Below are positions 24,661 through 33,196 of a stretch of 36,548 nucleotides of DNA, one piece after another. The notes under the pieces were generated by a model, which ran no database searches, was not told the origin of the DNA, and saw nothing but the letters and a program-made list of their open reading frames with translations. The translations under genes were made by a program, and so were the position numbers. The stretch lies in NCBI GenBank assembly GCA_019113745.1, contig DXGV01000038.1, positions 1 to 36,548 of the forward strand, in the 5' to 3' direction. The DNA comes from Candidatus Blautia intestinavium (GTDB lineage: Bacteria; Bacillota; Clostridia; Lachnospirales; Lachnospiraceae). The first letter of the stretch is position 1. Every line of letters starts with the position of its first letter.

Positions 24661-26480
24661 AACTGATTGCTGGAGTTGATATCGGAAATTCCACAACTGA
24701 AGTATGTGTAGGAAGCGTGGGAGAAGACGGAAGTTTCCATTTCCTTGCCAGCGCTTCCCGCTTTACCACAGGGACCAAGGGAACTCTTCCCAACATCCAT
24801 GGGATCAAAGGCGCTCTGGAGGACGCTATGTACAGCATTCGCCAGCCGTTAAGCGCCCTTGACCTGGTGCGTCTTAACGAGGCGGCTCCGGTGATCGGGG
24901 ATACGGCCATGGAGACTATTACGGAAACTATTATTACCGAATCCTCCATGATCGGCCACAATCCCTCCACCCCGGCGGGGGCGGGAGAGGCGGTGGGTTA
25001 TCTCCTCTTTCTGGAAAACATCTGGAAGGGAAAACCGGGTGTTCCTTATATTGTTGTAGCCTCCAGCAAGTTTTCCTATGAGGAAACTGCGGCCAGACTG
25101 AATCAGCATATTCCGGAACTTGATATCCGGGGTGTGATCCTTCAGGCGGATGAGGCTGTCCTTGTGGAAAACCGTCTGAATAAAAGAATCCCGATCATTG
25201 ACGAGGTGCGTCACATCAGCCGGATACCGGAGGATAAGCTGGCCGCCATCGAGGTGGCCCTTCCCGGAACAAGCATACGGATGCTGAGCAATCCTTACGG
25301 GATCGCAACCCTTCTGGGACTGAACGCGGAAGAGACAAGAATGGTGACGCCCATTGCAAAAAGCCTGATCGGAAAGAGAAGCGCGGTGGTGATCCGTACG
25401 CCTAACGGAAACGTGCGGGAGAATATCCTTCCCGCCGGGGAAGTATTTTTCCATGGAGAACGGGAAGAACGGGTCAACATTGACGCCGGGGCGGACGAAA
25501 TCATGGATGCTCTCCGGAATGCGGGAGAGATCCGGGATATTGACGGACAGAAAAATACAAACGTAGGCAACATGTTTGAGAGGATCAAAACCAGCATGGC
25601 GGATGTGGCCCAGAGCCAGGATCACGACGTCCGCATTACGGATATCCTTGCGGTAGATACGCTTGCTCCTGTGGAGATCTCCGGTTCTCTTGCGGGAGAA
25701 ACCTGTATGGAGAAGGCCGTAGGGATAGCGGCCATGGTAAAAACCCAGCATCTTCCCATGCAGAAGATTGCAGAGAAGCTGGAAGAGGAACTGCACGTGA
25801 AGGCTGTGGTGGCCGGTGTGGAGGCTGTAATGGCATCCCTCGGAGCCATGACTACGCCGGGAACGCAGCTTCCTCTCGCCATCCTTGATATGGGCGGAGG
25901 CTCTACGGACGCAGCGGTGCTGGAACCGGACGGAAGCGTCAGGACAACTCATCAGGCAGGAGCCGGGGAGCTGGTGTCCATGCTGATACAGACAGAGCTT
26001 GGCCTTGAAAGCCGCGCGGAGGCGGAACAGATTAAGAAATATCCTATGGGAAAGGTGGAAAGTCTGTTCCATATGAGGCTGGAAAACGGCTCCATGCGTT
26101 TTTTTGAGGAATCTATAGATCCAAGATATTACGGTCATGTGGTGCTTCTGGCGAAGAATGAAATGCTCCGGATAGAAGAAGATATTCCTATGGAAAAGAT
26201 CCTGGAGGTGCGCAGAGAGGCGAAGCGGAAAGTTTTTGTGCGCAACGCTATACGTGCTCTTACCTATGTAGCGCCGGATCATGACCTGAGAAAGATACCG
26301 AACGTAGTGCTGGTGGGCGGTTCCGCGGAGGACTTTGAGATTCCGGAAATGCTGACGGAAGCTCTTGCGGAATTCCGCATTGTCTGCGGACGCGGGAATA
26401 TCCGCGGCACAGAAGGACCGAGAAACGCTGTTGCCACAGGACTTCTGCTTTCGTATCTGTCGGAGCGGCAGGGAGCCTGA
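24657..26480 (+). CDS. pduG: Diol dehydratase reactivase large subunit PduG
   Basis: The 607-aa chaperone-like ATPase swaps damaged cobalamin out of PduCDE. It has the actin/Hsp70-like phosphate motifs GVDIGNSTTEV (near residue 6) and LDMGGGSTDAAV (near 417), and the C-terminal GGSAEDFEIPEML. Length matches PduG (about 610). The start is TTG, overlapping the pduE stop, with GAGGGG upstream. It works with PduH, encoded about 130 nt later. Confidence 0.94.
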   Translation: MKLIAGVDIGNSTTEVCVGSVGEDGSFHFLASASRFTTGTKGTLPNIHGIKGALEDAMYSIRQPLSALDLVRLNEAAPVIGDTAMETITETIITESSMIGHNPSTPAGAGEAVGYLLFLENIWKGKPGVPYIVVASSKFSYEETAARLNQHIPELDIRGVILQADEAVLVENRLNKRIPIIDEVRHISRIPEDKLAAIEVALPGTSIRMLSNPYGIATLLGLNAEETRMVTPIAKSLIGKRSAVVIRTPNGNVRENILPAGEVFFHGEREERVNIDAGADEIMDALRNAGEIRDIDGQKNTNVGNMFERIKTSMADVAQSQDHDVRITDILAVDTLAPVEISGSLAGETCMEKAVGIAAMVKTQHLPMQKIAEKLEEELHVKAVVAGVEAVMASLGAMTTPGTQLPLAILDMGGGSTDAAVLEPDGSVRTTHQAGAGELVSMLIQTELGLESRAEAEQIKKYPMGKVESLFHMRLENGSMRFFEESIDPRYYGHVVLLAKNEMLRIEEDIPMEKILEVRREAKRKVFVRNAIRALTYVAPDHDLRKIPNVVLVGGSAEDFEIPEMLTEALAEFRIVCGRGNIRGTEGPRNAVATGLLLSYLSERQGA

Positions 26481-26611
26481 AGCTGAAAAGAAAGGGCGAG
26501 CCGCGTGAACCGTATCATCGGGACTGAAATCACGTGGTCTGGAGCGTGTTGCCTGTTGTACATTAACGCTATCAGTACGATGGGAAAATGGAGGAACCGG
26601 GAGGAAAGGCT
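26481..26611 (+). other. Intergenic gap between pduG and pduH
   Basis: This 131-nt stretch breaks an otherwise tightly packed operon. CGTGA (about 26502) can pair with TCACG (about 26530), but no terminator, promoter or coding frame stands out. Confidence 0.4.
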
Positions 26612-26965
26612 ATGGTTGTAAACAGACCGACGATCATCATATACACCCGGGAAGCGGATGAAGATCTTCTCCGGGAGATCTGTGCGGGAATCGAGGAAGA
26701 AGGCGTCCTGTACGAGATCCATTCCAGAGAGGGAAACCTTGACGAACTGGCTTATGAGGCCGCGAAAGAATCCATGCTGGGTTCGGGGATCGGCGTCACG
26801 GGACAGAGAGCCGCCATGCAGATGGCGCGGCTTCCCATGGGGAAAAACGTATTCGAGCTGAACGCTCCACGGTTCTGGCAGTGCAGGAATCTGGGCTCCA
26901 ACAGCGCGAGAGCGGTGAAGAAAATGCCCTTTAAGCCTGTCTATGGACAGGAGGAAACTCGTTAA
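26612..26965 (+). CDS. pduH: Diol dehydratase reactivase small subunit PduH
   Basis: The 117-aa product partners PduG; its fold resembles the medium dehydratase subunit so that it can replace it during reactivation. Recognisable parts are PTIIIYTREADEDLLREIC, ESMLGSGIGVTGQRAAM and APRFWQCRNLGSNSARAVK. GGGAGG 7 nt before the ATG at 26612 selects this start over the ATG at 26588, and the length then matches PduH (about 116). Confidence 0.92.
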   Translation: MVVNRPTIIIYTREADEDLLREICAGIEEEGVLYEIHSREGNLDELAYEAAKESMLGSGIGVTGQRAAMQMARLPMGKNVFELNAPRFWQCRNLGSNSARAVKKMPFKPVYGQEETR

Positions 26966-26980
26966 ACAACAGGAGATGCC

Positions 26981-28033
26981 ATGATGAACATTTATACAAA
27001 AAACGGGGATAAAGGCACCACAAGCCTTATCCATACAAAAAATGTCTCCAAGTCAGACGACCGCATCCAGCTTGTAGGCGCCATCGACGAGCTGACAAGC
27101 CATCTTGGACTTGTAAAGACCATGCTGGAAGACGCGGATGCCGTTCATATGCTGGAAAGTATTCAGGGAACCCTGATGACTGTGATGGCAGGTGTGGCTG
27201 ATCCTTATAGCAGAGACTATAAAATGCCTGACAGCAAGGCGGAAGAGCTGGAACAGGAAATCGACAGGATACAGGGACTATACCCCCATCCGAAGGAATT
27301 TCAGTTTGTTCTGCCGGGCAAATGCCGTCTGTCAGCCGAGATAGACATAGCGCGTACGGTAGCCAGAAGGGCGGAGCGCGCCCTGGCCGCTGTCAGTGTG
27401 AAATTCGGCGCCGACAACGGGGCAAAGAAATATATGAACCGTCTGGCAGACTATCTTTATGTGCTTGCCAGATATACAGACGCCAGGGAAGTGGAAAATG
27501 TGGAAAAATCAGAAAAAACTGCTGCTCCCTGTGGAAAAGAGGCTGAAAGTATGGGTGAAAATCAGAGCGGCGCGGCCAGCGAAGCCGTGATCCAGGAAGT
27601 TCTCAAGCGTATGGGGATTCAGGGAAGGATCACGCTTGACAGCGCCAAGAAACTGATCGAAAAAATCGAAGAAGAAGCAAAGCGCAGAGGAAAAAAAGCA
27701 GTTATCGCCGTGTGCGGACCTGACGGAAATCCTATAGCGGTCCATGTGATGGACGGCGCTTTTCTTGTAAGTTTCGACGTGGCTACAAAGAAAGCCTATA
27801 CATCAGTGGCTGTCAAGATGTCGACCAAAGAGCTGAGCGCTCTTGCCCAGCCGGGCGAAACCTTCTATGGCGTGGATAAAATGGACGGCGGAAAGATTGT
27901 GATCTTTGCCGGCGGCGTTCCGCTGAAGGTAGGAGATACCATTATCGGCGGCCTTGGAATCAGCGGCGGCACAGGCGAGGAAGACCACAGCCTGGCGGAA
28001 TACGGGTTGTCTGTGCTGAATGAAGTGCTGTAA
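26981..28033 (+). CDS. pduO: PduO: cob(I)alamin adenosyltransferase fused to a GlcG/HbpS-like domain
   Basis: The 350-aa fusion makes adenosylcobalamin for the dehydratase. Residues 1-170 are the PduO-type adenosyltransferase (IYTKNGDKGTTSLI near the start, ARTVARRAERALAAV and NRLADYLYVLARYTD). Residues about 215-350 are a GlcG/HbpS (DUF336) domain that binds haem in Salmonella PduO (AVHVMDGAFLVSFDVATKKA, GGKIVIFAGGVPL). The linker contains residues 200-214, SEAVIQEVLKRMGIQ, which look like an internal encapsulation helix. CAGGAG precedes two adjacent ATGs (26981 and 26984); either may be used. It is the last gene of the operon. Confidence 0.92.
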   Translation: MMNIYTKNGDKGTTSLIHTKNVSKSDDRIQLVGAIDELTSHLGLVKTMLEDADAVHMLESIQGTLMTVMAGVADPYSRDYKMPDSKAEELEQEIDRIQGLYPHPKEFQFVLPGKCRLSAEIDIARTVARRAERALAAVSVKFGADNGAKKYMNRLADYLYVLARYTDAREVENVEKSEKTAAPCGKEAESMGENQSGAASEAVIQEVLKRMGIQGRITLDSAKKLIEKIEEEAKRRGKKAVIAVCGPDGNPIAVHVMDGAFLVSFDVATKKAYTSVAVKMSTKELSALAQPGETFYGVDKMDGGKIVIFAGGVPLKVGDTIIGGLGISGGTGEEDHSLAEYGLSVLNEVL

Positions 28034-28072
28034 TATATCTGACGGAAAAACCGGATAAAAGCGTTAAAAAAT

Positions 28073-28119
28073 AAGGAGTATATCCAGAGGTTCAGAGAGA
28101 ACAGGATATACTCCTTTTT
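28073..28119 (+). terminator. Strong terminator closing the BMC operon
   Basis: A perfect 13-bp stem, AAGGAGTATATCC (28073-28085) with GGATATACTCCTT (28104-28116), is followed by a T-run. Confidence 0.9.
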
Positions 28120-28219
28120 GTGTAATAAGCCCGGCGGACGGCCACTGTATCTGCTGAGCGGACATCCCGGCTTGCAGGACTACGGTGCCGACGCTTTCTG
28201 TCAGAAATATCAGGTGGAT

Positions 28220-29068
28220 TCACGACCGTTTATACTGCCCCGGGGTGATGCCCTTGTATTTTTTAAAGGTACGGATAAAATAACTCAGGTCGTTGAAACC
28301 GTTCCGGTAGGCGATCTCCGTGATAGAATCGTCGGTGGTGGATAGCTGGTAACAGGACTGCTCGATCCGCTGGTGGTTCAAATACTCCATTGGCGTCTGA
28401 TGCGTCATTTCAGAGAAAAAACGACAGAAATATTTCGGCGACATGGATACAGAAGCGGATAACTGCTGCAGAGTAAGAGGAGAGGCGTAGTTATGCTCTA
28501 TAAATTCCAGCACCTGTTTTAGCTGAAGAATCCTTTTATAATCCCTTCTTGCCTTGCGGACTCCCTCCAAATAGTAATGATTACTAAAAACAAGACCAAA
28601 AAAGTGGTAAAATTGTCCAATCACAGTTAATTCATATCCCGCCGGTTTCTTCCAGAGAGCATCAAAGGCACTATTTACTGCCTGACAGATTTCGCTCTGC
28701 TTTTCCGTAAAATGATGGTAGATCATAATTTCCTGGTGAATGATCTTCTGCATATAACCAGCGCAGACAGAATTATATTTTAAAAACACATTTCCGTCGA
28801 ATACGATGCACTGATAGACACAATCCTCAGGAATTCCGCTGTGGAGAATTCCGCTGTGTACAAAAATGATATCTCCGGCCTGTGCTGTGAAACTTTTTTC
28901 GTCTAAAGTGACGGTAAGATTTCCTTTTAATATGCGCATGATTTCATATTCCACATGCCAGTGATAGGACATGACATATCGGGGATGCGTGCTCTCAATA
29001 TGGTGAAATTCAAAAGGAAAATCGTAAGTCCCCCTCAGACGGTCTTCATTTCGATCCAGATCATGCAA
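28220..29068 (-). CDS. AraC-family regulator with cupin sensor domain
   Basis: The 282-aa protein has an N-terminal cupin (SYHWHVEYEIMRILKG, GDIIFVHSGILHSG) that likely senses a sugar, and two C-terminal AraC helix-turn-helix units (LTLQQLSASVSMSPKYFCRF and SITEIAYRNGFNDLSYFIRT, ending KGITPGQYKRS). The start reads TTG at 29068, with a GGGGGG site about 10 nt upstream; no in-frame ATG is near. It is divergent from fucI, so it probably activates fucI and perhaps the BMC operon when fucose is present. Confidence 0.88.
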   Translation of the reverse strand: MHDLDRNEDRLRGTYDFPFEFHHIESTHPRYVMSYHWHVEYEIMRILKGNLTVTLDEKSFTAQAGDIIFVHSGILHSGIPEDCVYQCIVFDGNVFLKYNSVCAGYMQKIIHQEIMIYHHFTEKQSEICQAVNSAFDALWKKPAGYELTVIGQFYHFFGLVFSNHYYLEGVRKARRDYKRILQLKQVLEFIEHNYASPLTLQQLSASVSMSPKYFCRFFSEMTHQTPMEYLNHQRIEQSCYQLSTTDDSITEIAYRNGFNDLSYFIRTFKKYKGITPGQYKRS

Positions 29069-29146
29069 AGCATCAGTCCCCCCTTTAAAATTAATAGAAA
29101 TTTTATAGATGATACTGAAAAAGTGAATATAATACTATTTTTTGCT

Positions 29147-29176
29147 ATTATAACACAAGTAATTCTGTTTTGGCAA
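29147..29176 (-). promoter_or_regulatory. Promoter of the AraC-family gene
   Basis: On the minus strand, TTGCCA (29171-29176) and a perfect TATAAT (29147-29152) are 18 nt apart. A possible plus-strand -10 for fucI, TATACT (29180-29185), lies next to it but has no good -35, as expected for an activator-dependent promoter. Confidence 0.55.
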
Positions 29177-29208
29177 ATGTATACTGTAATTATCAAGGAC
29201 GTACTTCA

Positions 29209-29272
29209 GGGATGGAGCTGCCAGAGGAGGAAACTCACGACGGCAACGGTATGATTTACTGAAGCTCATCCC
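29209..29272 (+). promoter_or_regulatory. Folded leader of fucI
   Basis: GGGATGGAGCT (29209-29219) pairs with AGCTCATCCC (29263-29272) with one bulge, enclosing a GCC/GGC inner stem. It is in the predicted fucI 5' untranslated region; I do not recognise a riboswitch class. Confidence 0.4.
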
Positions 29273-29304
29273 GGAATAAAACCAAAACGGAGGTAATGAA
29301 AATT

Positions 29305-31101
29305 ATGGCAAAAAGCAGATTAATCGGAAGCTATCCTGTAATCGGAATCAGACCGACAATCGACGGACGTAGAGGCGCTCTGGACGTAAGAGGTTCTCTG
29401 GAAGAGCAGACCATGAACATGGCTAAGAACGCTGCTAAATTATTCGAGGAGAATCTGAAATACTCCAACGGCGAGCCGGTTAAAGTTGTTATCGCTGACT
29501 CCACCATCGGACGTGTCGGCGAAGCTGCAGCATGCGCTGACAAATTCCGCAAAGAAGGCGTTGATATTACCCTTACTGTTACACCCTGCTGGTGCTACGG
29601 TTCTGAGACCATGGATATGGATCCCCAGACAATCAAGGCTGTATGGGGCCTGAACGCAACAGAAAGACCCGGCGCTGTATACCTGGCGTCTGTTCTGGCT
29701 ACACATGCACAGAAGGGACTCCCGGCATTCGGTATCTACGGACATGACGTTCAGGATGCTGACGATATGACAATTCCGGAAGACGTTAAAGAAAAACTGT
29801 TAAGATTCGGACGCGCGGCAGTTGCTGCAGCTTCCATGAGAGGCAAATCCTATCTGCAGATCGGTTCCGTTACCATGGGTATCGGCGGATCCATTATCGA
29901 TCAGGATTTCATCGAGTCCTATCTTGGAATGAGAGTAGAGTCTGTTGACGAGGTTGAGATCATCCGCCGCATGACAGAAGGTATCTACGATCACGCTGAA
30001 TTTGAGAAAGCTCTGAAATGGGCGAAAGAGACCTGCAAGATCGGCTTCGACAAGAACCCGCCGGAACTGCAGATGACAGACGAGCAGAAAGAAGAACAGT
30101 TCGAGTTCGTTGTTAAGATGGCTGTTATCATCAAAGAGCTGATGAACGGCTGCGACAAACTGGATCCGAAATTCTCTGAGGAAGCAATCGGACACAATGC
30201 TCTGGCAGCTGGTTTCCAGGGTCAGAGACAGTGGACAGACTTCTATCCCAACGGAGACTTCGCAGAGGCTATGCTGAATACTTCCTTTGACTGGGAAGGC
30301 GCAAGAGAGCCCTACATCCTGGCAACAGAGAACGACGTACTGAACGGTCTTGGAATGATGTTCATGAAACTCCTTACCAACCGCGCTCAGATGTTCGCAG
30401 ACGTTCGTACATACTGGAGCCCGGAAGCTGTTAAGAGAGTGACAGGATATGACCTTGAAGGCGTTGCAAAAGAAAACGGCGGTTTCATCCATCTGATCAA
30501 CTCCGGCGCATGCTGTCTGGATGCCAACGGAGAGGCAAAAGACGAGAACGGAAACGCTGTTATGAAAGAATGGTGGAACGTAACTGAGGAAGATCAGAAA
30601 GCTATTATGGCTGCAACTACCTGGAACGCAGCTGACAACGGATATTTCCGCGGCGGCGGATTCTCCTCCAGATTCGAGACAAAAGCCCAGATGCCTGCTA
30701 CCATGATCCGTCTGAACCTTGTAAAAGGCCTTGGACCGGTTCTTCAGATCGCTGAAGGATGGACAGTAGGTCTTCCGGCAGACGTATCCGATACACTCTG
30801 GAAACGTACTGACTATACATGGCCCTGCACATGGTTCACACCAAGATGCGACGGCAAAGAAGGGGCGTTCAAGGACGCTTACAGCGTAATGAACAACTGG
30901 GGCGCTAACCACGGAGCAATCTCCTACGGACATATCGGCGCAGACCTGATCACCATGTGCTCCATGCTGAGAATTCCGGTTTGTATGCACAACGTTCCGG
31001 AAGAGAAGATCTTCCGTCCGGCTGCATGGAACGCATTCGGAATGGACAAAGAGGGCGCAGATTTCCGCGCATGCAAGAACTACGGACCTCTTTACAAATA
31101 A
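29305..31101 (+). CDS. fucI: L-fucose isomerase
   Basis: The 598-aa enzyme converts L-fucose to L-fuculose (also D-arabinose to D-ribulose), with Mn2+. Catalytic residues expected from the E. coli enzyme appear as Glu342 in [10 protein letters not shown], Asp366 in FADVRTYW and His536 in NHGAISYGH. The first two keep exactly the E. coli spacing (337 and 361). The N-terminus [20 protein letters not shown] is typical. ATG 29296 lies only 2 nt after GGAGG, so I prefer ATG 29305. It feeds the aldolase of the BMC operon; the needed fuculokinase and a fucose transporter are not in this window. Confidence 0.95.
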   Translation: MAKSRLIGSYPVIGIRPTIDGRRGALDVRGSLEEQTMNMAKNAAKLFEENLKYSNGEPVKVVIADSTIGRVGEAAACADKFRKEGVDITLTVTPCWCYGSETMDMDPQTIKAVWGLNATERPGAVYLASVLATHAQKGLPAFGIYGHDVQDADDMTIPEDVKEKLLRFGRAAVAAASMRGKSYLQIGSVTMGIGGSIIDQDFIESYLGMRVESVDEVEIIRRMTEGIYDHAEFEKALKWAKETCKIGFDKNPPELQMTDEQKEEQFEFVVKMAVIIKELMNGCDKLDPKFSEEAIGHNALAAGFQGQRQWTDFYPNGDFAEAMLNTSFDWEGAREPYILATENDVLNGLGMMFMKLLTNRAQMFADVRTYWSPEAVKRVTGYDLEGVAKENGGFIHLINSGACCLDANGEAKDENGNAVMKEWWNVTEEDQKAIMAATTWNAADNGYFRGGGFSSRFETKAQMPATMIRLNLVKGLGPVLQIAEGWTVGLPADVSDTLWKRTDYTWPCTWFTPRCDGKEGAFKDAYSVMNNWGANHGAISYGHIGADLITMCSMLRIPVCMHNVPEEKIFRPAAWNAFGMDKEGADFRACKNYGPLYK

Positions 31102-31142
31102 GAAAAATAAGAGATTGTATACTTAAGAATTGTATACTCCTG

Positions 31143-31177
31143 AAAGGCTTTTCGGGCATTGCCCGGAAAGCCTTTTT
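31143..31177 (+). terminator. fucI terminator
   Basis: A 15-bp stem with one G-T pair (31143-31157 with 31161-31175), a 3-nt loop and a T-run, 41 nt after the fucI stop. Confidence 0.92.
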
Positions 31178-31209
31178 ACTCTTTAGGTACTCTTCATAGG
31201 TAATTTATG

Positions 31210-31680
31210 GAAAATAACTGTAGAGAGAAGGGGAGGATTACGGCTGAAATGAGAAGATTGAGTGAAGTAACCGTAGAAAGTAGGGAAGGATTACGGCTGA
31301 AATGAGAAGATTAAGGAAAGTAACCGTAGAGAGTAGGCGCAGTTTACGGCTGAAATGAAGAAATTGAGGAAAGTAACCGTAGGGAGCAGGTGTAGTTTAC
31401 GGCTGAAATGAAGAAATTGAGGAAAGTAACCGTAGAAAGTAGGGAAGGATTACGGCTGAAATGAGAAGATTAAGGAAAGTAACCGTAGAAAGGAGAAGAG
31501 ATTTACAGCTGGAATGAGGGAATCGTAGAAAATAACCGTAGAGAGAAGGGGAGGATTACGGCTGAAATGAGAAGATTGAGGAAAGTAACCGTAGAAAGGA
31601 GAAGAGATTTACGGTTGGAATTAGAAGATTGAGTGAAGTAACCGTAGAGAGTAGGGAAGACTTACGGTTAAAATAGGAAA
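31210..31680. repeat. Nine tandem copies of a 53-bp repeat
   Basis: The word ACCGTAG (ACTGTAG in the first copy) recurs at 31217, 31270, 31323, 31376, 31429, 31482, 31535, 31588 and 31641, exactly 53 bp apart each time. Every unit has CCGTA and, 21 bp later centre to centre, a TACGG-like inverted half-site (weaker in copy six); the next CCGTA is 32 bp on. The unit length is not a multiple of three and no gene covers the array. It lies between the fucI terminator and the promoter of the SH3 protein. Its function is unknown. Confidence 0.93.
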
Positions 31681-31771
31681 ATCAGAAAAACTGGCTGGAC
31701 GATGCTTCTGAATTCCAGAAAGTTGCCTCGTTTTTTGTCGCAGTATCTCGCAAAGTTTGTGGAAAAAGGGA

Positions 31772-31800
31772 TTATCAAGGCAAGATATCTGTGATATGAT
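31772..31800 (+). promoter_or_regulatory. Promoter candidate for the SH3-domain protein
   Basis: TTATCA (31772-31777), 17 nt, TATGAT (31795-31800). A small hairpin, GGACAA with TTGTCC (near 31817-31846), follows in the leader. Confidence 0.5.
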
Positions 31801-31914
31801 AGCGTTAGTATACGGGAGGACAACACTGTCGGGAGAGGATTGTCCCTTGTACACCGATTTTATTAACAGTGAAAATAAGGAAGTATTTATTCGGAAAAGG
31901 GGATATGGAGGATT

Positions 31915-33090
31915 ATGAAAAAAGCGGGGAGAATTTGTCTGATTTTGATCCTGAGTCTTCTTTTTGCTCTGCCGGCGTCTGCTGATGTCCAGAGCGGGAG
32001 GAAACCGGATTACAGAACAGACTATTATATGATTGTAGAATCAAAGGCGGGAGGGATTGACATATACGCCCAGCCGGATCTGGAATCTTCAAAACTGAAC
32101 GAAGGGCTGATTCCGAATGGTACGGCGCTCCATATTGAGGGAGAGGTGGAGGACAAAAATAATCAGCGTACCTGGGGTTATGTGAAATATCATGGGATGA
32201 ATGGTTACGTTCCTCTGGATGACTGCCGTCCGGCACAGAGCAGACAGGAAGCAATTGATTCGGAGCTGTATATTGCGGGAAAAGATAATGTTAATTATGA
32301 TGCAGACTACGATGTAACGGCTTACGCGGAAGATGGAAGCCAGAAACTTTATCAGGGTCCGGGCGAAAAATATGGCGTTGTGCCCGGCTCCAGAGAGATA
32401 GAGAACGGAGAAATCCTCCATATTACGCAGGATGCAGAACTTGTGGACGGAAGCCGCTGGGGAGTCACCACTTCAGACGGAAAAGAGGGATGGATAGATC
32501 TCGACAAAACGACTGACGGAGCTGAATCTAAAACAACACAGACACCGGAAGGAAAAGATAAGGCAAAATCATCATCCGTGCCGGAAACAGACGGAGAATT
32601 GAAAGAGACAGAAGAACCAGGAGCGGCGGAAACATCTGAAGGAACAGAGGAGACAAAAGCAGCAGCCCCAGAGGAAGGAGAAGAGGCACCAGCGCTGAAT
32701 TACACATCCGAAGGAACAAAAGAACCAGGAGTGGCGGAAACATCTGAAGGAATAGAGGAGACAAAAGCAGCAGCCCCAAAGGAAGGAGAAGAGAAGTCAG
32801 AGCTGAGTTCCCCAGAGGAAGGAGAAGAGATGCCAGAGCTGAATTCCGCATCCGAAGAAACAGAAGAACCGGGGGCAGTGGCTGCATCAAAAGAATCAGA
32901 AACGCCGGAGGCCACATCTGCATTGGAAAATTCCGGGAGAGAGGAAGAAACAGAAGCAGCAGAAGATGTTTCCGGTCAGGATGTTACAGCAGACACCACT
33001 CCCATATCATATCAGCCCATAATATGGATTGCCCTGGTCGGAGTAGCGGCTGTGATTATAATTCTCATTTGTCATTTCAGAAAACGATAA
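31915..33090 (+). CDS. Exported, membrane-anchored protein with two SH3-like domains and Glu-rich repeats
   Basis: The 391-aa protein starts with a signal peptide (KKAGRICLILILSLLFALPA, cleavage after about ASA). Two bacterial SH3-like domains follow (about 35-105, with IYAQPDLESSKL and GYVKYHGMNGYV; about 125-200, with LYQGPGEKYGVV and GWIDLDKT). Residues about 205-360 are low-complexity, with repeated blocks such as EETKAAAPEEGEE and EEPGAAETSEG. A transmembrane helix (IIWIALVGVAAVIIILIC) and an RKR end anchor it. SH3-like domains often bind peptidoglycan, so it may span the wall; its role is unknown. GGAGG is only 3 nt from the ATG. Confidence 0.82.
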   Translation: MKKAGRICLILILSLLFALPASADVQSGRKPDYRTDYYMIVESKAGGIDIYAQPDLESSKLNEGLIPNGTALHIEGEVEDKNNQRTWGYVKYHGMNGYVPLDDCRPAQSRQEAIDSELYIAGKDNVNYDADYDVTAYAEDGSQKLYQGPGEKYGVVPGSREIENGEILHITQDAELVDGSRWGVTTSDGKEGWIDLDKTTDGAESKTTQTPEGKDKAKSSSVPETDGELKETEEPGAAETSEGTEETKAAAPEEGEEAPALNYTSEGTKEPGVAETSEGIEETKAAAPKEGEEKSELSSPEEGEEMPELNSASEETEEPGAVAASKESETPEATSALENSGREEETEAAEDVSGQDVTADTTPISYQPIIWIALVGVAAVIIILICHFRKR

Positions 33091-33131
33091 TCATGTAGGG
33101 ATATATGGATTTGATAAAAAGAAAAAGCATT

Positions 33132-33172
33132 AAAAATACCTAACAGCCTTTCCGGCATGTCAGGTATTTTTT
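33132..33172. terminator. Bidirectional terminator between convergent genes
   Basis: AAAAATACCT pairs with AGGTATTTTT around an inner ACA/TGT and GCC/GGC stem. A and T tracts on both sides suit both the SH3 protein gene and the minus-strand protease gene. Confidence 0.88.
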
Positions 33173-33196
33173 GAGCATGTTTTATAAATTGGGATT

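Noticed and set aside
24849..26282. 477-codon minus-strand frame over pduG
   Set aside because: Rich in His, Arg and Cys with no recognisable motif; a shadow of pduG.
10699..28033. Ethanolamine (Eut) or choline (Cut) microcompartment
   Set aside because: No EutBC ammonia-lyase or glycyl radical choline lyase is present; the catalytic core is PduCDE with a fuculose aldolase.
31210..31680. CRISPR array
   Set aside because: The unit is continuous with no unique spacers between short conserved repeats, and no cas gene is present.
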